From Kitasatospora sp. CB01950 (GTDB lineage Bacteria > Actinomycetota > Actinomycetes > Streptomycetales > Streptomycetaceae): a stretch of DNA of 64,000 nt. This document shows positions 24,717 to 32,920 of the stretch, piece after piece; the stretch's first letter is position 1, and every line of letters begins with the position of its first letter. Where the stretch lies: NCBI RefSeq assembly GCF_001905465.1, contig NZ_LISX01000019.1:42098-106097 (forward strand). The letters run 5' to 3'. The position numbers were made by a program, and so were the translations under genes. The notes beneath the pieces were generated by a model. It had not been told where the DNA came from. It worked only from the letters and a program-made list of their open reading frames with translations, and made no database searches.

Positions 24717-25918
24717 CCCGACACCTCCGCCAACTGTCGTGCCCCGGCGGGGGTTTCGGCCAGTACGGCGGCGAGCCGGGCGATGCCTTCGGTGATCTTC
24801 TTGCGGGGCACGTTGCTGAAGCACAGCCGGATGCCGTCGTTGTGCTCGCCGTCGATGGAGAAGTGTCCGCCGGGGACGAAGGAGATGCCGTGGGCGGCGG
24901 CGGCCTGCGCGTAGCGGGTGGCGTCGACGCCGTCGCGGTGGCGCAGCCAGAGGTAGAAGCCGCCGCCGGGGCGCTGCCAGGTCCACGGGCTGTCGGCGCC
25001 GAGCTCGGCGTCCAGCGCGTCGGCCATCAGGGTGCAGCGCTCGCGGTAGCTCTCCCGGTAGCGGTCGATCAGCTCGGTCCAGCCGTTGCGGGAGTAGTAG
25101 GCGGCCAGGGTGCCCTGGGCGAGGGCGGACGGCGAGAGCGAGATGATCTCGGCGACCCGGGCGAGGTCGTGGCGCAGGTGCTCGGGGGCGGCGATCCAGC
25201 CGGAGCGCAGGCCGGGGGCGAAGATCTTGGAGAAGGTGCCGAGGTAGACCACCTGTTGCGGGTCGAGGGCCTGGAACAGCGTGGTGGTGGTGCCGTCGAA
25301 GCCGAGCAGGCCGTACGGGTTGTCCTCGATCAGCAGCAGGTCGAGCTCGCGGCAGGCGGTGAGGATCTCGGCGCGGCGCGGGACGGAGAGGGTGGCGCCG
25401 GTCGGGTTCTGGAAGGTCGGGTTGACGTACAGCAGGCGGACGGTGCCGCCGGCTTCGCGCAACTCCCGGACAGTGGTGCGCAGTTGCTGCGGGCAGAGGC
25501 CTTCGGAGTCCTCCGCCGCGGCGTGCAGTTCGAGGCCGGCGGTGCGGAAGGCGGCGGTGGCGCCGGGGTAGGCGGGGGTCTGCACCAGGATGGTGTCGCC
25601 GGGGGTGCCGAGGGCGAGGGCGACGGCGGTGAGGCCCATCTGGGAGCCGCTGGTCGGGATCAGGTTGTCGGCGCCCGCATGGCCGTCCTCACGGGCCATC
25701 AGGTCGGCGACGGCGGGCACGAGGGCCTTGGCGACGTGCGGGGTGGTGTACTGCAGGGCGAGCTTGCCGCCGAGGCGGACGAGCCGGGCGAGCTGCTGGG
25801 AGATGTCTCCCAGCGGGAGGACGTCCAGGTCGGGCAGTCCGCCCGCCAGGGAGATGACGTCCCCGCCCTTCTCGAACAGCCGGGGCATTTCGGCCGCGGG
25901 TCTGGTGTCGGTCCACAT
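24713..25918 (-). CDS. PLP-dependent aminotransferase, class I/II
   Basis: A 401-residue fold-type-I aminotransferase. Features are VISLAGGLPDLDVLPL at the N-terminus, SGSQMGLTAVALAL, NPTFQNPTGATL, EDNPYGLL and the PLP lysine in LGTFSKIFAPGLRSGW. It resembles the 2-aminoadipate/aromatic aminotransferase group without the GntR domain of MocR proteins. It could amine a keto-acid building block or the acyl product. The ATG is 15 bases after the carrier-protein stop, and its own stop overlaps the LanB start. Confidence 0.85.
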   Translation of the reverse strand: MWTDTRPAAEMPRLFEKGGDVISLAGGLPDLDVLPLGDISQQLARLVRLGGKLALQYTTPHVAKALVPAVADLMAREDGHAGADNLIPTSGSQMGLTAVALALGTPGDTILVQTPAYPGATAAFRTAGLELHAAAEDSEGLCPQQLRTTVRELREAGGTVRLLYVNPTFQNPTGATLSVPRRAEILTACRELDLLLIEDNPYGLLGFDGTTTTLFQALDPQQVVYLGTFSKIFAPGLRSGWIAAPEHLRHDLARVAEIISLSPSALAQGTLAAYYSRNGWTELIDRYRESYRERCTLMADALDAELGADSPWTWQRPGGGFYLWLRHRDGVDATRYAQAAAAHGISFVPGGHFSIDGEHNDGIRLCFSNVPRKKITEGIARLAAVLAETPAGARQLAEVSG

Positions 25919-25932
25919 GGTTCGGCGGTCCC

Positions 25933-26181
25933 TCAGACTCGGGCCGGGGCGGCGTCGGCGGCCCAGGTCTGCACGTAGCGGAAGAGTCCGGCCGGGGAGG
26001 CCAGCGCCGGATCGGCGAGGGCATCGGGGTCGACCTCGATGCCGAACTCCTCCTCGACGGCCATCACCAGGGCGATGGTGTGCAGCGAGTCGACGCCCAG
26101 GTCCACGAGCGGGGTCTCGGAGTCGGTGACCTGCACGGAGCAGATCCGCTCGACGAGCTGATCAAACTGCGACTGGTTCAT
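25933..26181 (-). CDS. acyl/peptidyl carrier protein (ligase partner)
   Basis: An 82-residue carrier protein with the phosphopantetheine serine in VDLGVDSLHTIALV. It starts inside the last 20 bases of the AMP-ligase gene, so the two are translated together, and the ligase probably loads it. Its acidic helix 2/3 region (VEEEFGIEVDPDALADP) resembles starter or aminoacyl carriers more than the chain-extension carrier at 19204. Confidence 0.9.
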   Translation of the reverse strand: MNQSQFDQLVERICSVQVTDSETPLVDLGVDSLHTIALVMAVEEEFGIEVDPDALADPALASPAGLFRYVQTWAADAAPARV

Positions 26182-27745
26182 GGCTGCCCCTCGGGGATGC
26201 GGTGACGGTCTGGTGGATTCGGTGGTGCTCGGCCGCGACGGCGGCTGCGGTGGCGGCGGCCGTCTCCGCGGCTGCGGCGGCCTCGGCTGCGGCGGCCTCG
26301 ACCAGGCGCTTGGCGGCGGCCCGGTCCGGCTTGCCGTTGGCGGTCAGTGGGACGGTGTCCAGCGGGACGACCCGGTCGGGCATCCGGCTGGGGTCGAGCC
26401 GGCCGACCAGCGCGGCCCGGACCTGCTCCGGCGGGAGGGCGCCGTGCACGGCCAGCAGCAGCGGCCCGCCCTCCTCCTCGGGGCGCAGTGCGACGGCGGC
26501 GGTGACGCCGGGGAGGCGTTCGGCGGCGTCCTCGATCTCGGTGAGGGCGATCCGCATGCCGCGGCGCTTGATCACGTCGTCGTCGCGGCCGACGAAGTAG
26601 AGCCGGCCGTCCTCGTCGACCCAGCCGCGGTCGCCGGTGTGGAGCTCCAGCGAGCCGTCCGGGCGGCGGATGAAACGGTTCTGCGCTTCGAGCGGGATCC
26701 GCCAGTAGCCGGCCATCACGGTCGGTCCCCAGACCACGATCTCGCCGGTCTCGCGGGGGCCGAGCCCGGTGCCGTCGGCGGCCACGATCCGGACCCGGTC
26801 GCCGGGGATCGGCGGGCCGACCGAGTCGGGGTGCTCGGCGTACTCGTCCGGATCGAGGATGGAGATCCGCTTGCACTCGGTCATGCCGTACATCGAGGCG
26901 AACTCGGAGCCGGGGAAGACCTCCAGCAGCTCGGCCATCACGGCCCGGCCGGGGCGGGCGCCGGTGTTGGTGAACAGCCGCACCTTGGTGGGCCGGCGCA
27001 GCTTGGACTGCAGCAGGTGGAGCATCTGGGCCAGCGAGGGCACCAGCGGGACGACGGTGACGCCGGTGCGTTCGACCAGCCGGAGCAGGCCGACGTCCTC
27101 GCTGCGGCGGGCCAGCACCAGGGTGCCGCCGACCAGGGCGGACAGCAGGGCCTGGTAGAGGCCGTAGTCGAAGGAGAGCGGGAGCCGGCACAGCACCACG
27201 TCGTCCTGGCGGTAGCCGAGGCAGGCGTTGATCGCGTCGAGGGCGGCGAGCATCTGGCGGTGCGGGCAGACCACGCCCTTGGGGCGGCCGGTGGTGCCGG
27301 AGGTGTAGATCAGCATCGCGACCGCGTCCTCGTCGATGTCGGCGCGGTGGCCGTCCTCGACGGAGGCGAGCACCTGCTGCCAGGCCTCCTCGACCTCGAC
27401 GGTGCGGGCGGCGCGGCGGCCGGCCTCGGGGCGGCAGACGGCCAGCGCGGCCTCGGAGTCGGCGACGATGTGGTCGATCTGCTGGTCGGTCAGCTCCGGG
27501 TGGACGGGGACGAAGATCGCCCCGATCCGCAGGGTGGCCCAGAACAGGGCCAGGAAGGAGCGGTCGTTGCCGCCGACGTACACCACCCGCTCGCCGGCGG
27601 TGAGGCCCTGGCCGCGCAGCCAGCCGACCGCGCGGTCCACGTCGCCGCCCAGCTCGCGGTAGGTCAGGGTGCCGTCGGCGTCGATCACGGCGGGGTGGTC
27701 GGCCCGCTCCAGGAGCGGGTATTCGAGCAGGTCAGACACCGGCAT
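26162..27745 (-). CDS. AMP-forming acyl/amino-acid ligase (adenylation enzyme)
   Basis: A 527-residue ANL-superfamily enzyme. Core motifs: MLIYTSGTTGRPKGV (A3), FASMYGMTECKRISILDP (A5), GEIVVWGPTVMAGYW (A6 region), LHTGDRGWVDEDGRLYFVGR (A7/A8) and a C-terminal NGKPDR lysine (A10). It activates a carboxylic or amino acid as the adenylate and should pass it to the carrier protein encoded next, with which it overlaps. The substrate cannot be told from motifs alone; the missing FDxS core of NRPS A-domains hints at an acyl or unusual acid. About 45 Ala/Glu-rich residues extend the C-terminus. It overlaps the acyltransferase gene by 14 bases. Confidence 0.88.
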   Translation of the reverse strand: MPVSDLLEYPLLERADHPAVIDADGTLTYRELGGDVDRAVGWLRGQGLTAGERVVYVGGNDRSFLALFWATLRIGAIFVPVHPELTDQQIDHIVADSEAALAVCRPEAGRRAARTVEVEEAWQQVLASVEDGHRADIDEDAVAMLIYTSGTTGRPKGVVCPHRQMLAALDAINACLGYRQDDVVLCRLPLSFDYGLYQALLSALVGGTLVLARRSEDVGLLRLVERTGVTVVPLVPSLAQMLHLLQSKLRRPTKVRLFTNTGARPGRAVMAELLEVFPGSEFASMYGMTECKRISILDPDEYAEHPDSVGPPIPGDRVRIVAADGTGLGPRETGEIVVWGPTVMAGYWRIPLEAQNRFIRRPDGSLELHTGDRGWVDEDGRLYFVGRDDDVIKRRGMRIALTEIEDAAERLPGVTAAVALRPEEEGGPLLLAVHGALPPEQVRAALVGRLDPSRMPDRVVPLDTVPLTANGKPDRAAAKRLVEAAAAEAAAAAETAAATAAAVAAEHHRIHQTVTASPRGSHEPVAV

Positions 27746-28682
27746 GGACGGCCACTCCCTCGCTGAGCTCGGCGGCGGCGAGCCGCTCCTGGGCCCGGGC
27801 GATGTCCCGGGCGGTGTTGACGGACAGCACGTCCAGCCCGGGGTGCCGGCGCTTGAGCAGGTTGGCGAGGGTCTTGGCGGGCGGCAGCGAGACCGTCACC
27901 TCCGGTGCGAGTTCGCCCAGCCGGTCCAGGCAGAGGTCCCAGCGGACCGGGCTGACCACCTGGTGGACCAGGCGGCGGCGGATCTCCGCCGGGTCCTCGA
28001 CCGGTGCGCCGTCCGCGTTGGACAGCAGCAGCCGGTTCGGCGGGGCGAACGGCACCGCTTCGGCGGCAGCGGCGAAGGTCTGCCGGGCCGACTCCATGAA
28101 CGGGGTGTGGAAGGCGCCGGCCACGCTGAGCGGCTTGACGGTGGCCCCGGCGGGCGGGGCGGCGACGAGCTCCGCGAGGGACTCTTCGAGACCGGCCGCG
28201 ACGATCTGGCCGGGGCCGTTGAAGGTCGCTGCGGTCAGGTCCAACTCGGCGATACGGAGCAGGACTTCGTCCTGTTCTCCGCCGACCACGGCTGCCATCG
28301 AGGTGGGCGCCTCGGCGCAGGCCGCGGCCATCGCCCGGCCGCGGATCGCGGCCAGTCGGACCGCGTCGGCGGGCTCCAGCACCCCGGCGTACACCGCGGC
28401 GGTGAGTTCGCCGACCGAGTGGCCGGCCGCCACCGCCGCGCCCGGCCGGACGGTGCCGGCCAGAGCGTGGTGGGCGAGCAGTCCGGCGGCGACCAGCAGC
28501 GGCTGGGTGTGCTCGGTGCGGGCGATCTCGGCGGCCGGGGCCTTGGTGCCGAGGTGGACCAGGTCCAGGTCGGCGGCCTCCGACCAGGCCCGCACCCGCT
28601 CGGCGGTGGCCGGGTCGCGCAGCCAGGCGGCCAGCATGCCCGGGGTCTGGGAGCCCTGACCCGGCGCAATGAATGCGAACAT
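27732..28682 (-). CDS. malonyl-CoA:ACP acyltransferase (FabD-like)
   Basis: A 316-residue acyltransferase. Catalytic Ser89 lies in GHSVGELTAA; the oxyanion loop is APGQGSQTPGM, and the catalytic His lies in AGAFHTPFM, which is the pattern of malonyl-selective enzymes. It would load the extender onto the carrier protein. A dedicated copy supports an independent polyketide assembly line rather than borrowing from primary metabolism. ATG with AGGAGG within GAAAGGAGGTTCGAAC upstream, a strong ribosome-binding site, 67 bases after the ABC permease stop. Confidence 0.9.
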   Translation of the reverse strand: MFAFIAPGQGSQTPGMLAAWLRDPATAERVRAWSEAADLDLVHLGTKAPAAEIARTEHTQPLLVAAGLLAHHALAGTVRPGAAVAAGHSVGELTAAVYAGVLEPADAVRLAAIRGRAMAAACAEAPTSMAAVVGGEQDEVLLRIAELDLTAATFNGPGQIVAAGLEESLAELVAAPPAGATVKPLSVAGAFHTPFMESARQTFAAAAEAVPFAPPNRLLLSNADGAPVEDPAEIRRRLVHQVVSPVRWDLCLDRLGELAPEVTVSLPPAKTLANLLKRRHPGLDVLSVNTARDIARAQERLAAAELSEGVAVHAGV

Positions 28683-28749
28683 TTGTTCGAACCTCCTTTC
28701 GAGTGGGGCCTGCGCCGGGCGCGGGAACGCCCGGCGTTGTGCGGCGTGC

Positions 28750-29544
28750 CTACGGGCGGCCGGTGGACTTGCGGAAGCGGCGGATCGCCAGGAACGAGAA
28801 GCCGGCGAACCAGGCCAGCAGGTTGAACACCGCGCCGGCCACGCTGGAGTGCTCCCCGTGGAACGAGAAGCCGTCGTTCAGCGGGTACCGGGCCAGCGTC
28901 GCCACCCCGTACATCGGGGTGTAGCGGGAGACCTCCAGCATCACGCCGCTGAGCGGGATGAACAGGTTGCCCAGGAAGGCGAGCGCGGTCATGGTCAGGC
29001 CCGGCATGTGCATCACCACGTCGGGCTTCATCGCCAGGCCCATGCCGATGCCGAGCGCGGCGAACACCGCGGCGCCGATCCAGGCCACCAGCAGCGAGAT
29101 CACCCACACACCGGCGTCGGCGTGAGCGCCCGTCAGCGCACCCAGCGCTCCCACGATGGCGACCGGCACGCCGGCCATCAGCACCGAGCAGAGCACCTTG
29201 ACCAGCAGGTAGCCGGGCGGGGTGAGCGGACTCATCGCGATGGTCCGCATCCAGCCGACGGACTTCTCCACCGAGATGGTGGCGGCCGAGCTGACCGCCG
29301 CGGTGGCCGCGCCGTACACCGCCTGGCCGATCATCATCCAGGCGGCGAAGTTGCCGTGCGGCAGGTCGGCCCCGCCGGACGGGGCGGTGCGGAACAGCGC
29401 CAGGTACAGCACCGCGGGGAGCAGCACCGTGAAGATCGCGGTCTGCCGGTTGAACCGGCGGCGCAGCTCGTGGCGGACGAAGGTCGCGTTCACCCCGTTG
29501 AACATCGAGGTGCGGGCGGCGGGGGGCGCCGTGACGGCGGCCAT
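28750..29544 (-). CDS. ABC-2 type transporter permease
   Basis: A 264-residue membrane protein with about 6 helices (for example LIVLLLPAVLYLALF-like at residues 25-45, WVISLLVAWIGAAVFAALGI in the middle). It belongs to the ABC-2 family of drug/polyketide exporters. It starts at the last base of the ATPase stop region (one-base overlap), so the two form one exporter. It probably secretes the cluster product and may give self-resistance. Confidence 0.88.
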   Translation of the reverse strand: MAAVTAPPAARTSMFNGVNATFVRHELRRRFNRQTAIFTVLLPAVLYLALFRTAPSGGADLPHGNFAAWMMIGQAVYGAATAAVSSAATISVEKSVGWMRTIAMSPLTPPGYLLVKVLCSVLMAGVPVAIVGALGALTGAHADAGVWVISLLVAWIGAAVFAALGIGMGLAMKPDVVMHMPGLTMTALAFLGNLFIPLSGVMLEVSRYTPMYGVATLARYPLNDGFSFHGEHSSVAGAVFNLLAWFAGFSFLAIRRFRKSTGRP

Positions 29545-30524
29545 CAGACGGTCTCCTTCTGGGCGTTGGCGGCGCTGTCGGCGCGGCCGGCGTTCTCGGT
29601 GATGGCCATGAAGGCCTCCTCCAGGCTGCGCGGCGCCACCTCGATGTCCCGCGCCTGCGTCTCGGCGACCAGCACCCGCAGCAGCGCGTCCGAGTCGGTG
29701 CAGGTGAAGTAGGTGCGCTCACCGCGGACGGCGCTGGAGCGCACGCCCGGCGTCCGGGAGACCACGCCGGCCTCGTACGGGCTGAGCACCGCCGAGACGG
29801 TGCGGCCGCTGGTCGCCGCGCGGATCGAGGAGGCCGAGCCGTCGGCCACCACCGCACCCTTGTTGATCAGGACCACCCGGTCGGCGAACTGGTCCGCCTC
29901 CTCCATGTAGTGGGTGGCGAACATGACCGTCATGCCGCGCGCCGCGTCCTCCCGGACGGCCGCCCAGAAGTCCCGCCGCGCCACCACGTCCATGCCGGCG
30001 GTCGGCTCGTCCAGCACCAGGAAGTCCGGCTTGGACAGCAGCGCCAGCGCGAAACGCAGCCGCTGCTGCTCACCGCCCGAACAGGCCGCCACCCGGCGGG
30101 CCCGCAGCTCGGTGATGTTCGCCCGCGCCATGCACCGCTCCGGGTCGGCGCCCGGGTGCAGCGAGGCCAGCATGTGCACGGTCGCCTCGACCGTCAGGTC
30201 CGGCAGCAGACCGCCGGACTGCAGCACCGCCGCCACCCGCCCGGCCCGCACCGCCTCCTCGGGGCTCACCCCGAACAGCCGCACCTCGCCCTCGTCCGGC
30301 CGGGTCAGCCCCAGCAGCATGTCGATCGAGGTGGTCTTGCCCGCGCCGTTCGGCCCGAGGAACGCCACCACCTCGCCCCGCCGAATCCGCAGATCCAGCC
30401 CGTTGACGGCGGTGAACACCTCGCCCTTGGCGTTGGTGAACCGCTTGACCACGCTGGACAGTTCCGCCGCCAGGGGGGACGCCGTCCCCCTCGACGCCGT
30501 ACGGTTCTGGTAATCGATCATCAT
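29544..30524 (-). CDS. ABC transporter ATP-binding protein (DrrA-like)
   Basis: A 326-residue ATPase. Walker A is FLGPNGAGKTTSIDML, the signature is ACSGGEQQRLRFALALL (one residue off the usual LSGGQ), Walker B is FLVLDEPTAGMD, and the switch His is in MFATHYMEEADQ. A C-terminal DrrA-type extension follows. It is the first gene of the leftward operon. I chose the ATG at 30524 with GAGGA upstream; a GTG at 30536 is the frame limit. The 5' leader holds the SARP-like repeats. Confidence 0.9.
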   Translation of the reverse strand: MMIDYQNRTASRGTASPLAAELSSVVKRFTNAKGEVFTAVNGLDLRIRRGEVVAFLGPNGAGKTTSIDMLLGLTRPDEGEVRLFGVSPEEAVRAGRVAAVLQSGGLLPDLTVEATVHMLASLHPGADPERCMARANITELRARRVAACSGGEQQRLRFALALLSKPDFLVLDEPTAGMDVVARRDFWAAVREDAARGMTVMFATHYMEEADQFADRVVLINKGAVVADGSASSIRAATSGRTVSAVLSPYEAGVVSRTPGVRSSAVRGERTYFTCTDSDALLRVLVAETQARDIEVAPRSLEEAFMAITENAGRADSAANAQKETV

Positions 30525-30583
30525 CCGAGTCCTCACGATTCGGCGGAGGTTCGCCTCTTGTGAGCACTACTCTCCCGGCCTCC

Positions 30584-30622
30584 CCTATCCCCCCGAACCG
30601 GGCCGCCTATCGGCCCCCTATC
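30584..30622 (-). promoter_or_regulatory. putative SARP box: CCTATC repeats at 22- and 11-bp spacing
   Basis: CCTATC (read GATAGG on the coding strand) occurs at 30584-30589, 30606-30611 and 30617-30622, starts 22 and 11 bases apart, in the leader of the leftward operon. SARP regulators bind heptamer direct repeats spaced one or two helical turns upstream of -10. The geometry is exact; the hexamer differs from the known TCGAG type, and no clear -10 follows. Confidence 0.5.
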
Positions 30623-30662
30623 TGCCCCACCCGTCCCACCGATACTGCCCCGCCCACGCCGA

Positions 30663-30698
30663 GAGGCGGCCCCGCGGGACACCCCGCGGAACCGCCTC
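30663..30698 (-). terminator. stem-loop terminator
   Basis: GAGGCGG-cc-CCGCGGG pairs with CCCGCGG-aa-CCGCCTC around an ACAC loop. It lies 8 bases after the stop of the gene remnant at 30706 and separates it from the cluster's operon leader. Confidence 0.65.
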
Positions 30699-30705
30699 CG
30701 GTCGG

Positions 30706-30945
30706 TCAGGAAGGCAGCTGATCGGCTCTGTCGACGATCGCGAACGTCCGCACCGCACTGTTGGACTTCACCCTGCCCTCGGTCTCCGACCCGGCCTCTC
30801 CGACGACGCGTTCACCGAGGAAGGCGTGGGTGTTCCGGTCCAGGATGAGCTGGACGGTCCCCACCCCGGGGACGAGCGCGCCCACCGCCTCGCCGCTGCG
30901 GCCGAGCGCGTCGGTGACACCTCGGCGGGCACCCTCACCGCCGTC
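30706..30945 (-). pseudogene. 3' remnant of a CU044_5270-like protein gene
   Basis: The last roughly 75 codons of a minus-strand frame read VGALVPGVGTVQLILDRNT and end AIVDRADQLPS, which looks like the C-terminus of actinobacterial CU044_5270-family proteins usually found next to sigma factors. The rest of the roughly 300-residue protein is absent: upstream the frame becomes Arg-rich noise. The remnant keeps its terminator. I think it marks an old deletion at the edge of the biosynthetic cluster. Confidence 0.5.
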
Positions 30946-30950
30946 CCGTT

Positions 30951-31127
30951 CGAGCCGCCACCGCCTGCGCGCAGGCCGGGCCGCTCGCCCTGCTGCTCGA
31001 CGCCCCGCTGTTCCGGCCGCTCGTCGCGGATCTGCGGGCACCGGGCGAGCGCCTGCCGCACACGGTGGCGCTCGCCGCTCCGGTGGCGCTGCGGGCGCGG
31101 GCGTCGCGCCACCGGAGTCGTGCTTGA
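30951..31127 (+). pseudogene. possible 3' remnant of an unidentified gene
   Basis: On the plus strand about 58 codons read AATACAQAGPLALLLDAPLF and end SRHRSRA at TGA 31125-31127. It has normal coding composition but no start codon or ribosome-binding site; a stop lies just upstream at 30915. It abuts the opposite-strand remnant at about 30945, so the two look joined by a deletion. The family is unknown. Confidence 0.3.
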
Positions 31128-31134
31128 CGCCTCG

Positions 31135-32808
31135 TCAGGGTGCGGAGACCGGGATCTCCGGGCTGCGGTCGAACGCCTTGATCGGGGTCATGCCGCCGTA
31201 GCGGGGCAGGCTCACGGTGTTCTCGTGGCTGACCTGCACGCAGGTGTCGTCCTTGTCGGCGGTGGTGGCCTCGGCGCCCTTGAGCGCGGCGGCCGGGTCG
31301 GCGGGGGCGGCCGGGCCGCCGGCCGGGAAGCTGGTGCCTTCCTTCCAGTCGGCGCCGATCAGCAGCTCGATCGAACTGCCGCTGCCCGCCTCGACGGCGC
31401 CTGCGGGCAGTCCGAGCGCGGCGGCCACCTGCTGGGCGTCGCCCTCCTTGCCGGCCGGGTAGCGGACGGTGGTGTGCTCGGCCGGGGTGCTCTTGCCGGT
31501 GGTGGTCTCGCGGGAGAACCCGGCGCCCTTCAGCACGTCGACGAGGGCGGTGGCCCGGCCCTCGGCGCCGCTGCCGTTCTTCACCACGACGGCGATGTTC
31601 CTGCGGGGCGTGCCGTTGGCGGGCGGGGACGGCGGCTGGCTCGCGGGATCGGCGGGCGGCGGCAAGGAGGGAGCGCTGTTCGCGCCGTTCTGGTCGCCGC
31701 TGAGCGACTGGTCGTTCTTGATCGTCGCGAACAGCTTGGCCGCGTCGGGGCCGGCCACCAGCCGGTTGTCGTCCCGCGGGTCGGCGCCGGTCTGCATGGT
31801 GGTGAAGGTGACCCGGGACGGCGGCACCTTGTTCAGGTCGTCGGCCAGGCCGGCCAGCTTGGTGATCCCGTCCAGGCCGGGATCGACGGTGAGCGCCTTG
31901 GTGGCGGCGTCGGCCAGCGACAGCACCTTGCTCGGGTCGGTGAGCGTCCCGGCGCTCTTCAGCTGGCGGATCATCGACCCGAGGAAGGCATGCTGGGCGC
32001 TCGCCCGGCCGAGGTCGCCGCCGTCGCCGAAGCCGTGCCGGGTGCGGACGAACTGCAGCGCCGCCATGCCCTTCAGGGTGTGCTTGCCCTGGCTCAACTT
32101 GAGGTGCGAGTACGGGTCGTAGACGTTGTCGCTGACGCACACCGGGACGCCGCCCACCGCGTCCGACATCTTGATCACGCCGACGAAGTCGACCTTGACG
32201 AAGTGGTCGATCGGGATGTCGGTGAGCTTGTGCACGGCGGCCACCGTGCAGCCGGGGCCGTACGCCAGGGTGGAGTTGATCTGGCCGCGGCCGCCCTTGG
32301 ACTTGTTGTTGTTCTCGTCCTTGCAGACCGGAAGGTCGGTCATCAGGTCGCGCGGGATGCTCATCACGGTGGCGTTGGAGCGGTCCGCCGAGATGTGCAT
32401 CAGCAGTTGGACGTCGGCGTTGGCGCCGGGGCCGCAGTCGCCGCCGATCGCGCAGTCCTCCGGGTTGTCGCGCGAGTCCGAGCCGATCACCAGCACGTTG
32501 ATCGGGGTGCGTCCGAACGCGTCCGGCACCTCGTGCCCCGCGTCGCCGCTCTCGCCCGCGAACAGCGGCGCGGACTTGATGTTGCCGTTGTACCGCATGT
32601 ACAGGTACCCGCCCGTGCCGACGGTCAGCACCACCAGCCCCGCCACGCTCCAGGCGACGATCCTCAGCCCCCGGTGCCGCCGGCCCCGCTCCTTCCGCGC
32701 CGCCCGCCGGCCCCCGTCCTGCCCCCTGCCCCCCGAGCGTTGCCGGGGCACCTTCCCCTCGCCCTCGCCCGCCACCGGCTCGACGGTCCCGGACTGTCCG
32801 CGTATCAC
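31135..32808 (-). CDS. LytR-CpsA-Psr family protein with LytR_C domain
   Basis: A 557-residue membrane protein. A basic cytoplasmic N-terminus (many Arg/Lys, about residues 1-45) is followed by one helix (IVAWSVAGLVVLTVGTGGYL), an LCP domain (NVLVIGSDSRDN, MSIPRDLMTDLP, FVRTRHGFGDGGDLGR) and a C-terminal LytR_C domain (NIAVVVKNGSGAEGRATAL to IELLIGADW), ending PEIPVSAP. It probably links teichoic-acid-like or arabinogalactan-like polymers to peptidoglycan. GTG 32808 is chosen from the start of the conserved basic tail; the frame stays open upstream into non-coding sequence. Confidence 0.88.
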   Translation of the reverse strand: MIRGQSGTVEPVAGEGEGKVPRQRSGGRGQDGGRRAARKERGRRHRGLRIVAWSVAGLVVLTVGTGGYLYMRYNGNIKSAPLFAGESGDAGHEVPDAFGRTPINVLVIGSDSRDNPEDCAIGGDCGPGANADVQLLMHISADRSNATVMSIPRDLMTDLPVCKDENNNKSKGGRGQINSTLAYGPGCTVAAVHKLTDIPIDHFVKVDFVGVIKMSDAVGGVPVCVSDNVYDPYSHLKLSQGKHTLKGMAALQFVRTRHGFGDGGDLGRASAQHAFLGSMIRQLKSAGTLTDPSKVLSLADAATKALTVDPGLDGITKLAGLADDLNKVPPSRVTFTTMQTGADPRDDNRLVAGPDAAKLFATIKNDQSLSGDQNGANSAPSLPPPADPASQPPSPPANGTPRRNIAVVVKNGSGAEGRATALVDVLKGAGFSRETTTGKSTPAEHTTVRYPAGKEGDAQQVAAALGLPAGAVEAGSGSSIELLIGADWKEGTSFPAGGPAAPADPAAALKGAEATTADKDDTCVQVSHENTVSLPRYGGMTPIKAFDRSPEIPVSAP

Positions 32809-32920
32809 AACACACCCCCGCCGCCCGGCCCTTCCGAGCTTTTCTCCCCTAATAGATGCACAAGAGCCCTCAGATGTTGCACGCGGGGGGTGCAATGACC
32901 CGACAGCGCACCCCTGTTGC

